Positions 15,201 through 26,042 of a DNA stretch of 64,000 nt are shown here, piece after piece. The position numbers and the translations under genes are program-made. Below the pieces are notes generated by a model. It worked only from the letters and a program-made list of their open reading frames with translations. It was not told the origin of the DNA and made no database searches. The DNA is from Physella acuta (lineage: Eukaryota; Mollusca; Gastropoda; Physidae): positions 123,501-187,500 of the forward strand of contig NW_026732705.1 of assembly GCF_028476545.1 (NCBI RefSeq). Reading direction: 5' to 3'. Position 1 is the stretch's first letter. Every line of letters begins with the position of its first letter.

Positions 15201-15653
15201 GCACACCGTATCTCGAATACCGTCACCCGCACGCCGTAGCTCGAATACCGTCACCCGCACACCGTAGCTCGAATACCGTCACCCGCACACCGTAGCTCGA
15301 ATACCGTCACCCGCACACCGTAGCTCGAATACCGTCACCCGCACACCGTAGCTCGAATACCGTCACCCGCACACCGTAGCTCGAATACCGTAGCCCGCAC
15401 ACCGTAGCTCGAACACCGTAGCCCGCACACCGTCGCCCGAACACCGTAGCCCGCACACCGTCGCCCGAACACCGTAGCCCGCACACCGTAGCCCGAACAC
15501 CGTAGCCCGCACACCGTCGCCCGAACACCGTAGCCCGCACACCGTCGCCCGAACACCGTAGCCCGCACACCGTCGCCCGAACACCGTAGCCCGCACACCG
15601 TCGCCGGAACACCGTAGCCCGCACACCGTCGCCGGAACACCGTAGCCCGCTCA
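12210..15653. repeat. Higher-order repeat block 3 (3444 bp)
   Basis: Same order as the other blocks but with an extra internal copy of the type-B zone (about 13,440-14,700). Length is 3444 bp, or 246 x 14. Confidence 0.75.
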
Positions 15654-18019
15654 CCACAGCTCGAATACCGTCACCCGCACACCGTAGCTCGAATACCGTC
15701 ACCCGCACACCGTAGCTCGAATACCGTCACCCGCACAACGTAGCTCGAATACCGTAACCCGCACACCGTAACTCGAATACCTACACCCGCACACCGTAGC
15801 TCGAATACCGTCACCCGCACAACGTAGCTCGAATACCGTAACCCGCACACCGTACCTCGAATACCGTAACCCGCACACCGTAGCTCGAATACCGAAACCC
15901 GCAAACCGTAGCTCGAATACCGTAACCCGCACACCGTAGCTCGAATACCGTAACCCGCACCCCGTAGCTCGAATACCGTAACTCGCACCCCGTAGCTCGA
16001 ATACCGTAACCCGCACCCCGTAGCGCGAATACCGTAACACGCACCCCGTAGCTCGAATACCGTAACCCGCACACCGTAGCTCGAATACCGTAACCCGCAC
16101 ACCTTAGCTCGAATACCGTAACCCGCACACCGTAGCCCGAATACCGTAACCCGCACCCCGTAGCTCGAATACCGTAACCCGCACACCGTAGCTCGAATAC
16201 CGTAACCCGCACACCTTAGCTCGAATACCGTAACCCGCACACCATAGCCCGAATACCGTAACCCGCACCCCGTAGCTCGAATACCGTAACCCGCACACCG
16301 TAGCTCGAATACCGATACCCGCACACCGTAGCCCGAACACCGTAGCCCGCACACCGTAGCCCGAACACCGTAGCCCGCACACCGTCGCCCGAACACCGTA
16401 GCCCGCACACCGTCGCCCGAACACCGTAGCCCGCACACCGTCGCCCGAACACCGTAGCCCGCACACCGTCGCCCGAACACCGTAGCCCGCACACCGTCGC
16501 CCGAACAACGTAGCCCGCACACCGTCGCCCGAACACCGTAGCCCGCACACCGTCTCCCGAACACCGTAGCCCGCACACCGTCGCCCGAACACCGTAGCCC
16601 GCACACCGTCGCCCGAACACCGTAGCCCGCACACCGTAGCCCGCACACCGTAGCCCGCACACCGTCGCCCGAACACCGTAGCCCGCACACCGTCGCCCGA
16701 ACACCGTAGCCCGCACACCGTCGCCCGAACACCGTAGCCCGCACACCGTCGCCCGAATACCGTAGCCCGCACACCGTCGCCCGAACACCGTAGCCCGCAC
16801 ACCTTCGCCCGAACACCGTAGCCCGCACACCGTAGCCCGCACACCGTCGCCGGAACACCGTAGCCCGCACACCGTCGCCCGAACACCGTAGCCCGCACAC
16901 CGTCGCCCGAACACCGTAGCCCGCACACCGTCGCCCGAACACCGTAGCCCGCACACCGTCGCCCGAACACCGTAGCCCGCACACCGTCTCCCGAACACCG
17001 TAGCCCGCACACCGTCGCCCGAACACCGTAGCCCGCACACCGTCGCCCGAACACCGTAGCCCGCACACCGTCGCCCGAACTCCGTAGCCCGCACACCGTC
17101 GCCCGAATACCGTAGCCCGCACACCGTCGCCCGAACACCGTAGCCCGCACACCGTCGCCCGACCACCGTAGCCCGCACACCGTCGCCCGAACACCGTAGC
17201 ACGCACACCGTCGCCCGAACACCGTCGCCCGCACACCGTCGCCCGCACACCGTCGCCCGCACACCGTCGCCCGCACAAAGTCGCCCGAACACCGTAGCCC
17301 GCACACCGTCGCCCGAACACCGTAGCCCGAACACCGTCGCCCGAACACCGTAACCCGCACACCGTCGCCCGAATACCGTAACCCGCACACCGTCGCCCGA
17401 ACACCGTAACCCGCACACCGTCGCTCGAATACCGTAACCCGCACACCGTCGCTCGAATACCGTAACCCGCACACCGTCGCTCGAATACCGTAACCCGCAC
17501 ACCGTCGCTCGAATACCGTCACCCGCACACCGTAGCTCGAATACCGTCACCCGCACACCGTATCTCGAATACCGTCACCCGCACGCCGTAGCTCGAATAC
17601 CGTCACCCGCACACCGTAGCTCGAATACCGTCACCCGCACACCGTAGCTCGAATACCGTCACCCGCACACCGTAGCTCGAATACCGTCACCCGCACACCG
17701 TAGCTCGAATACCGTCACCCGCACACCGTAGCTCGAATACCGTCACCCGCACACCGTAGCTCGAATACCGTAGCCCGCACACCGTAGCTCGAACACCGTA
17801 GCCCGCACACCGTCGCCCGAACACCGTCGCCCGAACACCGTAGCCCGCACACCGTAGCCCGCACACCGTAGCCCGAACACCGTAGCCCGCACACCGTCGC
17901 CCGAACACCGTAGCCCGCACACCGTCGCCCGAACACCGTAGCCCGCACACCGTCGCCCAAACACCGTCGCCGGAACACCGTAGCCCGCACACCGTCGCCG
18001 GAACACCGTAGCCCGCACA
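15654..18019. repeat. Higher-order repeat block 4 (2366 bp)
   Basis: Last full block, 2366 bp or 169 x 14. It is followed by about 335 bp of type-A units before the array stops at 18,355. Confidence 0.75.
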
Positions 18020-18355
18020 CCGTAGCTCGAATACCGTCACCCGCACAACGTAGCTCGAATACCGTAACCCGCACACCGTACCTCGAATACCGTAACCCGC
18101 ACACCGTAGCTCGAATACCGAAACCCGCAAACCGTAGCTCGAATACCGTAACCCGCACACCGTAGCTCGAATACCGTAACCCGCACACCGTACCTCGAAT
18201 ACCGTAACCCGCACACCGTAGCTCGAATACCGAAACCCGCAAACCGTAGCTCGAATACCGTAACCCGCACACCGTAGCTCGAATACCGTAACCCGCACCC
18301 CGTAGCTCGAATACCGTAACGCGCACCCCGTAGCTCGAATACCGTAACCCGCACC

Positions 18356-18510
18356 AAGCTGGGAAGATCTTCGTGGGTAGGGATCAGACCAAAGCTAGCA
18401 CACTGGTCCTCCAGGTTGGGGGTTGAAATATAAGGCTTGCAACCTTATCTCGTTAAAACAAGAACTGCTATAGAAACTGCAAGTACATAAGTACAACATT
18501 AGTTCGAATT
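18356..18510. other. Non-satellite island, possible transposon fragment
   Basis: About 155 bp of complex sequence between two satellites. It starts AAGCTGGGAAGATCTTCG and contains CTGGTCCTCCAGGTTGGGGG and CTTGCAACCTTATC. The wording recalls leader segments of LINE elements, but that is a recollection, not a match made here. No reading frame of note. Confidence 0.4.
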
Positions 18511-19409
18511 TTTTTTCAAAACGCCAAAGACCGAAAACCTAAAACCTAAATATAAACACCTAAAGCCTTAAACCTAAATCAATAAACATAAACCATAAAA
18601 CATTAAAACTAAAACCTGAAATCTAAAACGTTTAAATTGAACCTAAAACGGTAAACCTAAAATGTTAAACCTAAAACGTTAAACCTAAAACGTTAAACCT
18701 AAAACGTTAAACCTAAAACGTTAAACCTACAATCTTAAACCCAAAACCTACAACGTTTAACCTATAATGTTAAACCTAAAAGTTAAACCTATAACGTTAA
18801 AACTTAAAATGAAACCCTGAAACGTTAAACCTAAATTAGAAAACCAGAAATCTAAAACCTAAAACCCAACACCTAAACTGCAAAAAACGTAAAACGTAAC
18901 CTGAAACACGTAACAGACAATTCGTAATTCGTAACCTGTAACGTGCAGTTCGTAACAAGTAACCGAAAACTGCAACTCTTAACCTGCAACTCGTAACTAG
19001 TAACCTAAATGTTAAACCTAAAATATCAAACTGAAAACTGAAATCCAGAAATCTGAAACCTTAAACATTAAACCGAAAACCTGAAATCAGAAAAACTTAA
19101 ACCTAAAACCAAAAACTTAAAACTTGAAACGTAACCCGCAAACTGCAAAGCGGTAACCTGCAACTCGCTATCCGTAACCTGCAACTTATAACCTGTAACT
19201 CGTAACCCGTAACCTAAATTATTGAACCTAAGAGGTTAAACCTAAATCATTAAACCTAAAACGTTAACCCAAAACGCTAAAACGTTAAACCTTAAACCGA
19301 AAACATAACTGGTAAACTGCAAAAACCGTAACCGGTAACCGTGAAACCGTAACCTGTAACCTGCAACTCGTAACTGGTAACACAAAAAACATAAAACCTA
19401 AAATATTAA
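18511..19409. repeat. TTAAACC/CCTAAAACG 14-bp satellite, left of the LTR element
   Basis: Tandem GTTAAACCTAAAAC 14-mers, best preserved at about 18,660-18,730 where five nearly perfect copies stand in a row. They grade into degenerate CCGTAAC-type repeats. This resembles the blocks seen in 1-5 kb. It is interrupted by the LTR element and resumes for about 90 bp at 26,043. Confidence 0.85.
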
Positions 19410-20133
19410 TGTGAGCGGCTGGAGTGTATTTTTATTATTTGTAACTTAGAAGGCGAATGTATCGTTTCGTTTCATGTCGTAAATGGTTCGTCGTTTTTAG
19501 TTGTGTAGTCCCGTATTATGGCGCCGCTGTCTCACTGTCTATGTCCCTGGTTATAGCTAGTTTATATATATTTCGTTTATATTGTTGTCATTGTTTATAG
19601 TAAGTGTCTTTTTATAATATTCTGTTGCATGTTCCGTCGTGTTTGGTTTGTTATCCGTGAATTAGGGACTATTTGTTTACGTGTAGCGTGTGAGGTGTGT
19701 GGAAGTCGGTTTCCGGCTTGTTCAACTCTGCCTTTTGTGTGGAAAGCTGCGGTGAAGGGAGCAGGCAGTCTCTCTGGTCATCGGGTGAAAAGAATAGCAA
19801 ATTCGCACCATCCAGCCATATTTATTTTGTGTTTGTGTTCGTCGTAGTCCTGGACGTAGTCCGAAATTGGGTGTTGTGTTTGATGTAAAAAGTTTGTTTC
19901 GTTTGGTTCTGTTTTGTGTCAGTTTATATCTATTCTTTTTTTATAACTTTTGGTTCCATGCAATAAATTTTATTAAATTGTTAAAAGTTTTTGTTTTATT
20001 TAGTAGCTTATTATTTAGACTAAGGTTAGGGTTTAACCACTGTGGGTTCTACCACGGTTGCACTGACCGGACAGATTAGTTAGTTAAGCCTAGAAGGGTA
20101 GATTTTAGGTATTCCCCCCTAGCAGGGCTTACA
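19410..20133 (+). repeat. 5' LTR
   Basis: 724 bp, TGTGAGCGG...GCTTACA. It matches the 3' LTR over its full length as far as can be read by eye. The small reading frames inside it recur in the other LTR and are not taken as genes. A likely primer-binding segment beginning TGGTAGCACGAG follows three bases after it. Confidence 0.93.
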
Positions 20134-20317
20134 AATTGGTAGCACGAGTGGGGTCAGTGCTTTAGTCTAGTTAAATTTTTGTTTTTTTGATAGGGCTAGG
20201 GGTATCTTAGATAAATTTTTTTGTTCTTGATAGGCCCTTTTTTTTTTGGAACCATATGTGTTTAGTTTTTGTTTAGTGTAGGAATTGTTTGTAGTCTTAA
20301 CACCCAATTAGGACGAG

Positions 20318-21175
20318 ATGGCGGAGGCTGCATCGACCAACATAATCATCGTCCCACCCAGGGAGGTCCACATTAGGAGATTTCATGGAGACAGCCATGC
20401 CTCTGAGGTGGATCGCTTCATTGAAGAAGTCCGGGCTGCCTGGAAGGTCAGGAAGGATCTCACGGCCGATGAGCAGAAGGACCTCCTCTGGCAGTACCTG
20501 GGCGAGGCAGTGCGGGAGGAGCTGAGTTGCAGGGGTGACGACCTGAACCGCGACCCGGAAGCCACCATCAGGCTCCTCCGGGAGGTGTATGGCGAGAAGA
20601 GGAGCGTCTCGCAGCTCATGGCTCAATTCCAAACGGTGCAACAGGGCCCACATGAGTCAGTGAGGGCCTACTCACACCGCCTACACCGGGCATTCAAGAC
20701 CCTTGTTGCAAGGCAGGGCACCCTGCAGGTCCCACAGACCGACACGGAATTTCTTCGGGACCAGTTCCTGGAAAACCTGAGCCAGTCCTCGGTCCGACGT
20801 CAGCTCCAAGAACTTGTGTTCCACGACCCCAAAACCCCCTTTATGGCTCTAAGAGACGCAGCCATCAGGTGGTCCGGAGATGAGGATCCAGGGGCAGAAC
20901 CTGCCTATGTAGCAGCTCTACAGGCCCGCCCCAAAGAAGAACCAGCCTTGCCCAGATCCAAGCTGGAAGACAAGGTAGACAGGCTAGCAGAGCAGCTGTC
21001 AGCCCTGTTGACCCATTTGGCCCAGAACCCCCCTGCTGCCTTTCCCCAAGTGCCAGCTGGTCGAAGGGTACTCCGCCGACGTCCAGAGGCGGAAACAAGA
21101 ACATGTTACAATTGCCACCAACAAGGCCACTTAGCCCGTCATTGCCGGCTTGCAAAAAACGGGGGCCCTCAGTAG
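20318..21175 (+). CDS. Gag polyprotein of the LTR element
   Basis: A 285-residue structural protein of the retrotransposon. A charged N-terminal part and a capsid-like region (about residues 90-190) precede one CCHC zinc knuckle near the C-terminus (about 262-275, C-x2-C-x4-H-x4-C), the nucleic-acid-binding signature of gag. Its end overlaps the start of the pol frame by about 70 bp in a different frame. Family members commonly use programmed frameshifting at such an overlap to make Gag-Pol. Confidence 0.9.
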   Translation: MAEAASTNIIIVPPREVHIRRFHGDSHASEVDRFIEEVRAAWKVRKDLTADEQKDLLWQYLGEAVREELSCRGDDLNRDPEATIRLLREVYGEKRSVSQLMAQFQTVQQGPHESVRAYSHRLHRAFKTLVARQGTLQVPQTDTEFLRDQFLENLSQSSVRRQLQELVFHDPKTPFMALRDAAIRWSGDEDPGAEPAYVAALQARPKEEPALPRSKLEDKVDRLAEQLSALLTHLAQNPPAAFPQVPAGRRVLRRRPEAETRTCYNCHQQGHLARHCRLAKNGGPQ

Positions 21176-24100
21176 ATCGGAGTCCCACTGCTGGGGGGCC
21201 AGGCCCAGGCTCCACCCTACACAAACTGGTTGGACACTGTCCCACTCTGACTATCTACCTAGAAGGTGTACCGGTGACTGCTGTTATAGACAGTGGCTCC
21301 CAGGTTAGCACAGTCACAGAAACATTTTTCAACTGCAGCCTAAAAAACATTGTGCTAGAAACAGGCACCCACCTATCCCTGAGAGCAGCAAATGGGTTGG
21401 CCATCCCATACAATGGCTATTTTATTACTGACATTGAAGTCAACAAAGAAAAACTTTGTGACAAGGGGTTCCTGGTCATAAGAGACCCAGCAGGCGGCCC
21501 AGCTCCACCTTGCCTGCTGGGCATGAACATTCTCCAAGACCTGACCACATTGGCCCATCTGGTCAAGCCACCTGCTGCGACACCGAAGGTATGGCGAGAG
21601 GGCAAAGCCCTCAGCCCCCGCGAGAGAACTCTGGTGCCTGCCAAGAGCATATCAACCATTCGAGCGACGGGAGGAGACCCCAGAATGGTGGCTGACATGC
21701 TGGTACAGCCATTGGAACAGCCATTTCATCCGGACCTGCTCGTGGTGCCAGGCCTAACTTCCTGCCGTGAGGGATTCTTCTCGGTACAGGTGGCTAACCT
21801 GTCTGAGGAGCCCGTCTACATCTCCAGTAGGACCTGTCTAGCAACAATCCACCCGTTCGAGCTGGTCCCCCCAAACCTGCAGTTCAGGGTCAACTCTCTG
21901 GCTGCTGAGGTGGTCATAGACTCATCCCTGTCCAGCGAGACCCACGATTCCATGCCAGAGCCCTCGTTTTCCAGCATGATGGCAGAAACCCTAGACCCAC
22001 CACAGCGGGCGGCTCTGGAGGAATTACTCCAGGAATTCACAGACGTTTTTGCTTGGACAGACGACCAGTTGGGTTTCACGGACAAAATTAAACACAGCAT
22101 CCCACTAACCAGTGACATACCAGTAGCGTTACCCTACCGCCGGCTTCCGCCTACAGAGTTCGCTGCGGTTAAAGAACACATTGAAAGGTTGACTACCAGG
22201 GGCATTATCCAACCCAGCACCAGCCCTTATGCAGCTCCAATGGTCATCGTGAAGAAAAAGAATGGCGAGATCCGGTTATGCTGCGATTACAGGAGGCTGA
22301 ATGGCATAACCCGGAAGGATGCGTTCCCGCTGCCCCGAATCGATGAAACTTTGGATGCCCTGGCGGGGTCAACCTTCTTCTCCACGCTGGACTTAGCCAG
22401 TGGCTACCACCAGGTTGCCATGGCTGAAGAAGACCAAGAAAAGACTGCCTTCGTTACACCCTTTGGTCTGTACCAGTGGACCAGAATGCCATTTGGCCTA
22501 TGTGGCGCCGTCCAGACTTTTTCCAGATTAATGCAAGGGGTAATGAGTGAGCACATCATGAGAATCATGCTGGCCTATCTGGATGACATCCTGATATATG
22601 CCCCAGACTTCATCTCACACCTGGCCAACCTGCGCACAATACTCGCACGACTGAGGGATATCGGTCTCAAACTTAACCCTGAGAAATGTGTGTTTGGGGC
22701 GGAGAGCGTGCACTACCTGGGACATGTGGTGTCCAAGGATGGCGTGAAGACTGACCCAGGGAAAATTACAGCCATCAGCGAGTGGCAGCCCCCAAAGACC
22801 CTAAAAGAACTCCGTTCTTTCTTGGGCCTTGCCAGCTACTACCGAAGATTTGTTAAAGGTTTTGCCAACATAGCACAGCCCCTTCACCAAGTGGTCACCA
22901 ATACTCATGAACAATTCGGCAAGCGTAACAAACGGCAGGACATAACCAACCTGTGGGGCCCAGAACAACAGTCAGCCTTTAACCGGCTTAAGACGGCCTT
23001 AACCACCACGCCTGTTCTGGGTTACCCTGACTTTACCCTACCCTTTATTCTAGAGACAGATGCCAGCAGCTACGGTTTGGGTGCAGTCCTAAGCCAGAAA
23101 CAAGCGGATGGGGTGAAGGTAATAGCCTTCGCCAGCCGGTCACTTAGAGTAAATGAAAAAAACATGAAAAACTATAGTGCCCTCAAGTTAGAACTTTTGG
23201 CTTTGAAGTGGGCCATGGCCGAAAAATTCAGAGGGTATTTGCTGGGCAGCAAGACATTGGTACTGACAGACAACAATCCGCTTAGCTACATTAAATCATC
23301 TAAGACCGGTGCAACTGAGCACCGCTGGATTGCTGACCTAGATGTCTTCGACTTCGAAGTAAAATACAGGTCCGGCAAATCCAATGCCAATGCGGATGCC
23401 CTGTCCAGGTTTCCTGTGGACAAGCCTGCAGCCAGAGATCCAGAGGTCCAGTACTCCGGAGTGTACCAGGTCACCACACGGGTCCCACCAGAGGTGGCAA
23501 TATCAACACCTCAACCTGTCCCTCTGGAGGCCCACTGCAATTTCCTGTCTTCGGCCTTACCGGCTGATGTGAAGAATGCCCAACAGGTAGACTCAACCAT
23601 CCAGGAGATCCTACCCTTCCTGACGCCCGGCCACAGATTACATTCTTCCACTTTATCACTCCCAGCCCAGATTCTCCTGAGACAAAAGTCGAGACTCAGG
23701 TTGAAAGACGGTATCCTGCAGCGCACAGTGAAACTGCCAGGTCAAGGGGAAATCGCACAATGCGTTATCCCCAATCAACTACGACCAGAGGTACTCCGTC
23801 TAAGTCACAACGACAACGGCCACCAAGGACCAGACCGCTGCCTGCAGCTGTTACGGCAACGATGCTACTGGCCGGGGATGGAGGCAGATATACGCCAGTA
23901 CTGCCAGGCATGTGACCGCTGCCAGCACGCGAAAATGACCAGTCTGAAGGTGCACCAGCCAAAAGGTCATCTTTTGGCCACCATGCCCCTAGAGGTTGTG
24001 GCAGTCGACTTCACCCTGATGGACAAAGCGGCAGACGGTACGGAGGATGTATTGATTCTCACCGATGTTTTCACCAAGTGGACAGTTGCTGTTCCGACGA

Positions 24101-25011
24101 AGGACCAGACTGCCAAAACCGTGGCGAAGGCCCTGGTGCAGAACTGGATAGTTCACTACGGTGTCCCCAGGCGACTACACTCGGACCAGGGCAAATGCTT
24201 TGGGGCAGCCGTGATACACGAACTGTGCGACCATTATGGGATACAGAGGTCCCGAACAACGGCATACCACCCCCAAGGAAACGGCCAAGCAGAGAGGTTC
24301 AACCGGACCCTACACGATCTGCTTCGGACCCTACCTGTTGACAAGAAAAAGGACTGGCCTCGGTACCTGACCGAGCTGGTCTTCCTCTACAACACAACCC
24401 CGCACTCGTCAACAGGTTTCTCCCCGTTCCAGCTGTTGTTTGGGCGGGAGGCAGCCATCCCCTTGGACCTATTTTTAAATCAAGCCCCTCCGGCAAATAG
24501 TGGTGGTGCTGGAGATTACCTCCAGGGCCACCTAACACGACTGGCCAGCCTGCACAAACTAGCCCAGGAGAGGCTGCAAATAGAGGCCACCAAGAGGGAC
24601 AGACAGGCCAATAACCGGCCAGCCGCTGAACTGGCCATAGGCGACCTGGTCCTGTTAAGGCAGCACCCCCTGGGCAGGCACAAAATGGCGGATCTGTACG
24701 GCCCGACAGTTTATGTCGTGGTCGAAGTACCTCCGATCACCGGCGGGTGTTACGCCATTAAAAAGAAAGATGGCCCTTCTGGCACCCGCCGGGTGGCCAG
24801 CACCCAGATCAGGAGATATGTGCCTCCCCGGGCTCAACCACCCTCCCCAAGGCCGGTCCAAGTGATACCGCCGGCTACTCCAGGCTACAGCCACATTATT
24901 TATAAGGTCCAATTGCCGGGGACCAGAGCAGCCGGTAACCCCACAGTACCTGACATACCTCTGCGTAGGTCGGTCAGGGAGCGCAGAGTCCCTAGTAGGC
25001 TAGACTTGTGA
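21103..25011 (+). CDS. Pol polyprotein of the LTR element (PR-RT-RH-IN)
   Basis: A reading frame of 1302 codons. Domains in order: an aspartic protease with a D-S-G active site (near residue 54), reverse transcriptase with the Y-L-D-D core (near residue 490), RNase H with a T-D-A-S-S-Y-G motif, an HHCC zinc-binding N-terminus of integrase, the integrase catalytic core, and a C-terminal GPY/F-like module (Y-G-P-T-V-Y). Reverse transcriptase before integrase defines Ty3/gypsy. The first residues overlap gag and would be reached by frameshift rather than by their own start. It looks whole. Confidence 0.93.
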   Translation: MLQLPPTRPLSPSLPACKKRGPSVDRSPTAGGPGPGSTLHKLVGHCPTLTIYLEGVPVTAVIDSGSQVSTVTETFFNCSLKNIVLETGTHLSLRAANGLAIPYNGYFITDIEVNKEKLCDKGFLVIRDPAGGPAPPCLLGMNILQDLTTLAHLVKPPAATPKVWREGKALSPRERTLVPAKSISTIRATGGDPRMVADMLVQPLEQPFHPDLLVVPGLTSCREGFFSVQVANLSEEPVYISSRTCLATIHPFELVPPNLQFRVNSLAAEVVIDSSLSSETHDSMPEPSFSSMMAETLDPPQRAALEELLQEFTDVFAWTDDQLGFTDKIKHSIPLTSDIPVALPYRRLPPTEFAAVKEHIERLTTRGIIQPSTSPYAAPMVIVKKKNGEIRLCCDYRRLNGITRKDAFPLPRIDETLDALAGSTFFSTLDLASGYHQVAMAEEDQEKTAFVTPFGLYQWTRMPFGLCGAVQTFSRLMQGVMSEHIMRIMLAYLDDILIYAPDFISHLANLRTILARLRDIGLKLNPEKCVFGAESVHYLGHVVSKDGVKTDPGKITAISEWQPPKTLKELRSFLGLASYYRRFVKGFANIAQPLHQVVTNTHEQFGKRNKRQDITNLWGPEQQSAFNRLKTALTTTPVLGYPDFTLPFILETDASSYGLGAVLSQKQADGVKVIAFASRSLRVNEKNMKNYSALKLELLALKWAMAEKFRGYLLGSKTLVLTDNNPLSYIKSSKTGATEHRWIADLDVFDFEVKYRSGKSNANADALSRFPVDKPAARDPEVQYSGVYQVTTRVPPEVAISTPQPVPLEAHCNFLSSALPADVKNAQQVDSTIQEILPFLTPGHRLHSSTLSLPAQILLRQKSRLRLKDGILQRTVKLPGQGEIAQCVIPNQLRPEVLRLSHNDNGHQGPDRCLQLLRQRCYWPGMEADIRQYCQACDRCQHAKMTSLKVHQPKGHLLATMPLEVVAVDFTLMDKAADGTEDVLILTDVFTKWTVAVPTKDQTAKTVAKALVQNWIVHYGVPRRLHSDQGKCFGAAVIHELCDHYGIQRSRTTAYHPQGNGQAERFNRTLHDLLRTLPVDKKKDWPRYLTELVFLYNTTPHSSTGFSPFQLLFGREAAIPLDLFLNQAPPANSGGAGDYLQGHLTRLASLHKLAQERLQIEATKRDRQANNRPAAELAIGDLVLLRQHPLGRHKMADLYGPTVYVVVEVPPITGGCYAIKKKDGPSGTRRVASTQIRRYVPPRAQPPSPRPVQVIPPATPGYSHIIYKVQLPGTRAAGNPTVPDIPLRRSVRERRVPSRLDL

Positions 25012-25275
25012 TTGTGCCCTGTGGGCTGATTTTTGTGACAATGTTTTTTTGGTAAAATTTATGATTGTGCCCGGTGGGCTGATTTTTGTTGCAAGTTCTT
25101 TTGCAAATTTTTTTGTAACATATATGATTAGGCCCTGTGGGCTGATTTTCTGGCAAAGATTGTTTTTTTGTAATATTTATGATTGTGCCCGGTGGGCTGA
25201 TTTTTTTGCAAGTTCTTCCTGCAAAGTTGTTTTGTTGTAACATTTATGATTATGCCCTGTGGGCTGTTTTTTTCA
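25012..25275 (+). repeat. Tandem repeat between pol and the 3' LTR
   Basis: Four to five imperfect copies of a roughly 55-65 bp unit carrying GATTGTGCCCGGTGGGCTG followed by a T-rich stretch. Each copy can fold through GCCC...GGGC. A purine-rich stretch (TTAAGGGGCG) lies just before the 3' LTR as a likely polypurine tract. Confidence 0.8.
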
Positions 25276-25318
25276 ATTTTGTTAGCTTGCGGTGACCGCA
25301 AGCTTTAAGGGGCGTGTA

Positions 25319-26042
25319 TGTGAGCGGCTGGAGTGTATTTTTATTATTTGTAACTTAGAAGGCGAATGTATCGTTTCGTTTCATGTCGTAAATGGTTCGT
25401 CGTTTTTAGTTGTGTAGTCCCGTATTATGGCGCCGCTGTCTCACTGTCTATGTCCCTGGTTATAGCTAGTTTATATATATTTCGTTTATATTGTTGTCAT
25501 TGTTTATAGTAAGTGTCTTTTTATAATATTCTGTTGCATGTTCCGTCGTGTTTGGTTTGTTATCCGTGAATTAGGGACTATTTGTTTACGTGTAGCGTGT
25601 GAGGTGTGTGGAAGTCGGTTTCCGGCTTGTTCAACTCTGCCTTTTGTGTGGAAAGCTGCGGTGAAGGGAGCAGGCAGTCTCTCTGGTCATCGGGTGAAAA
25701 GAATAGCAAATTCGCACCATCCAGCCATATTTATTTTGTGTTTGTGTTCGTCGTAGTCCTGGACGTAGTCCGAAATTGGGTGTTGTGTTTGATGTAAAAA
25801 GTTTGTTTCGTTTGGTTCTGTTTTGTGTCAGTTTATATCTATTCTTTTTTTATAACTTTTGGTTCCATGCAATAAATTTTATTAAATTGTTAAAAGTTTT
25901 TGTTTTATTTAGTAGCTTATTATTTAGACTAAGGTTAGGGTTTAACCACTGTGGGTTCTACCACGGTTGCACTGACCGGACAGATTAGTTAGTTAAGCCT
26001 AGAAGGGTAGATTTTAGGTATTCCCCCCTAGCAGGGCTTACA
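25319..26042 (+). repeat. 3' LTR
   Basis: 724 bp, the same length and sequence as the 5' LTR by eye, offset by 5909 bp. It is followed by TTAA and a short return of the 14-bp satellite. Confidence 0.93.

Larger units (their letters stand above)
5897..18355. repeat. 12.4-kb satellite array, 28-bp unit (2 x 14 bp)
   Basis: Roughly 445 uninterrupted copies of a 28-bp unit. The unit is a dimer of related 14-mers. Type A is CCGTAGCTCGAATA with CCGTAACCCGCACA (or ...CAAA). Type B is CCGTCGCCCGAACA with CCGTAGCCCGCACA. A third variant carries CCGTCACCCGCACA. Type A fills 5.9-7.62 kb; further right, A and B blocks alternate in a repeated order. The minus strand has no stop codon in any frame of the consensus, so reading frames up to about 2.9 kb appear on it. 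Because 28 is not a multiple of 3, these cycle through all frames and give a 28-residue peptide repeat. They are read here as a property of the repeat, not as genes. The array ends sharply at 18,355. Confidence 0.95.
19410..26042 (+). mobile_element. Ty3/gypsy (Metaviridae-type) LTR retrotransposon, looks whole
   Basis: A 6633-bp element with two 724-bp LTRs (19,410-20,133 and 25,319-26,042), both starting TG and ending CA and the same by eye. It is flanked by TTAA on both sides (19,406-19,409 and 26,043-26,046), a likely 4-bp target duplication. In order it holds gag, then pol with protease, reverse transcriptase, RNase H and integrase. That order (integrase last) is the Ty3/gypsy order. No envelope gene is seen. 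No obvious break was seen in either reading frame. Identical LTRs point to a very recent insertion. The target is the 14-bp TTAAACC satellite, about 90 bp from its border with the 31-bp satellite. Confidence 0.93.

Noticed and set aside
5897-18355. CENP-B box in the 28-bp unit (TTCGAGCTACGG)
   Set aside because: TTCG and the central A fit, but the required CGGG does not follow at the right distance.
5689-18357. Many long minus-strand reading frames (up to 973 codons)
   Set aside because: All three frames are open over the same bases, the peptide is a 28-residue translation of the 28-bp unit, and frames start and stop at random unit variants. They are satellite, not genes.
1-19409. Telomere at the left edge
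   Set aside because: Only isolated AACCCTAAC-like words; no run of TTAGGG, TTTAGGG or TTAGG. CCGTAAA heptamers are telomere-like in length only.
19629-20079. Small reading frames inside the LTRs
   Set aside because: They recur identically in the other LTR and have no domain. Incidental.
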